The notes below the pieces were generated by a model that was not told the origin of the DNA, did not search any database, and saw only the letters and a program-made list of their open reading frames with translations. 64,000 nt of DNA from positions 372,001 to 436,000 of the forward strand of contig JAGGDC010000001.1 in NCBI GenBank assembly GCA_020809425.1, written 5' to 3'. Each line of letters opens with the position of its first letter. Positions within the stretch are counted from its first letter, which is position 1. A program made the position numbers and the translations under genes. Positions 63,729 to 64,000 of this stretch are shown one piece after another. Origin of the DNA: Candidatus Synoicihabitans palmerolidicus. Its GTDB lineage: Bacteria; Verrucomicrobiota; Verrucomicrobiia; Opitutales; Opitutaceae.

Positions 63729-64000
63729 GGTTTGGCCGGGTCCTTCCTCTCGCGCTTTCTTGATTAGTTGGCCGACGACTTCCCATTGGTGGTAGCGGGG
63801 GAAGCTCATCGTTTCCTGCTTATATTTCCGACCGTCCCAGTCCTCCTTTTCTTTGATTTCCAGGTGCACGAAACGTGCGAGGATGTTCAGCAAATTGTCC
63901 GGCAGAAGCACTTCGTTCCACAAGTAGTCGGTGGCGTAGCGGTTCACGTCGTCGGGCACGTCGTTGCCCGCGCCGCCCTCCTTGGTGCCACGATTGAAGG
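63729..64000 (-). pseudogene. HsdR (type I restriction) fragment
   Basis: The frame enters from beyond the window and reads NDVPDDVNRYATDYLWNEVL, EIKEKEDWDGRKYKQETMSF and PRYHQWEVVGQLIKKAREEG. This is the HsdR region just before the helicase P-loop. The normal continuation (YLIQHSAGSGKS) is absent; after GPGQT at 63729 the sequence belongs to something else. So the gene is cut at this point, without a visible insertion sequence. Confidence 0.8.

Overview
The window looks like GC-rich chromosomal DNA of a Verrucomicrobiota bacterium, probably Opitutaceae. The basis is an SdhC-SdhA-SdhB operon with a five-helix-type SdhC, an alpha2-type glycyl-tRNA synthetase, a PEP-CTERM exported protein, and LacI/GH4/GH78 sugar genes. 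This placement is inferred from family resemblance; no database was searched.

The dominant theme is gene decay. About half of the non-mobile protein genes carry an in-frame stop, one or more frameshifts, or a truncation. Central genes (glyS, sdhCAB, glnK, a FliA-like sigma factor, an adenylate-kinase-like gene, two tRNAs) read through cleanly or nearly so. Some lesions lie in homopolymers and could be sequencing errors. Others cannot be explained that way: 7-, 10- and 11-bp tandem duplications, loss of catalytic residues, TGG-to-TGA/TAG changes at conserved Trp codons, and genes cut by insertion sequences. A host-restricted or otherwise relaxed lineage is the simplest reading, but this is inference.

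Layout. 1-2.8 kb: MacB-like ABC exporter (ATPase end plus two broken permeases). 2.9-7.9 kb: adenylate-kinase-like gene, broken UbiB-type kinase with a phasin-like gene, MFS transporter. 7.9-11.5 kb: dead IS3 element between a headless LysR regulator and a headless glycosyltransferase. 11.5-20.3 kb: broken SNF2 helicase, glyS, Crp/Fnr remnant, two hypotheticals, broken TRIC-like channel, FliA-like sigma factor. 20.4-29.9 kb: a small ORF with its own terminator, a sugar locus (broken LacI, intact GH4, broken GH78), an ISAs1-type element whose transposase carries a DruA-like domain, a PaaK-like ligase, a PEP-CTERM protein. 30.2-33.8 kb: sdhCAB. 34-39.9 kb: broken glycosyltransferase and DUF547 genes, glnK beside a dead amtB cut by IS30, then DUF3817, DUF1275, VOC and STAS-like genes. 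40-47.7 kb: a broken 1150-residue protein, broken LacI, intact epimerase, broken aldo/keto reductase, broken lipoprotein, SET-domain gene cut by an IS. 47.7-61.1 kb: an insertion-sequence-rich stretch with two copies of one DDE element (IR GAGCRTGTCCC), two half-copies of IS30 and one IS4. Between them are a wrecked MmeI-like restriction-modification gene, an amidohydrolase, tRNA-Asp, tRNA-Arg and a broken SDR. 61.2-64 kb: decayed peptidase/TPR-like gene, an unknown remnant and a headed-off HsdR fragment.

Functionally, respiration (complex II) and translation are kept. Restriction, ammonium uptake, part of sugar catabolism and several regulators are lost. I found no new intact multi-gene system. 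The most unusual observations concern the insertion sequences: shared frameshifts across copies, repeated insertion at one IS30 TA site, and a Druantia-like domain on a transposase.
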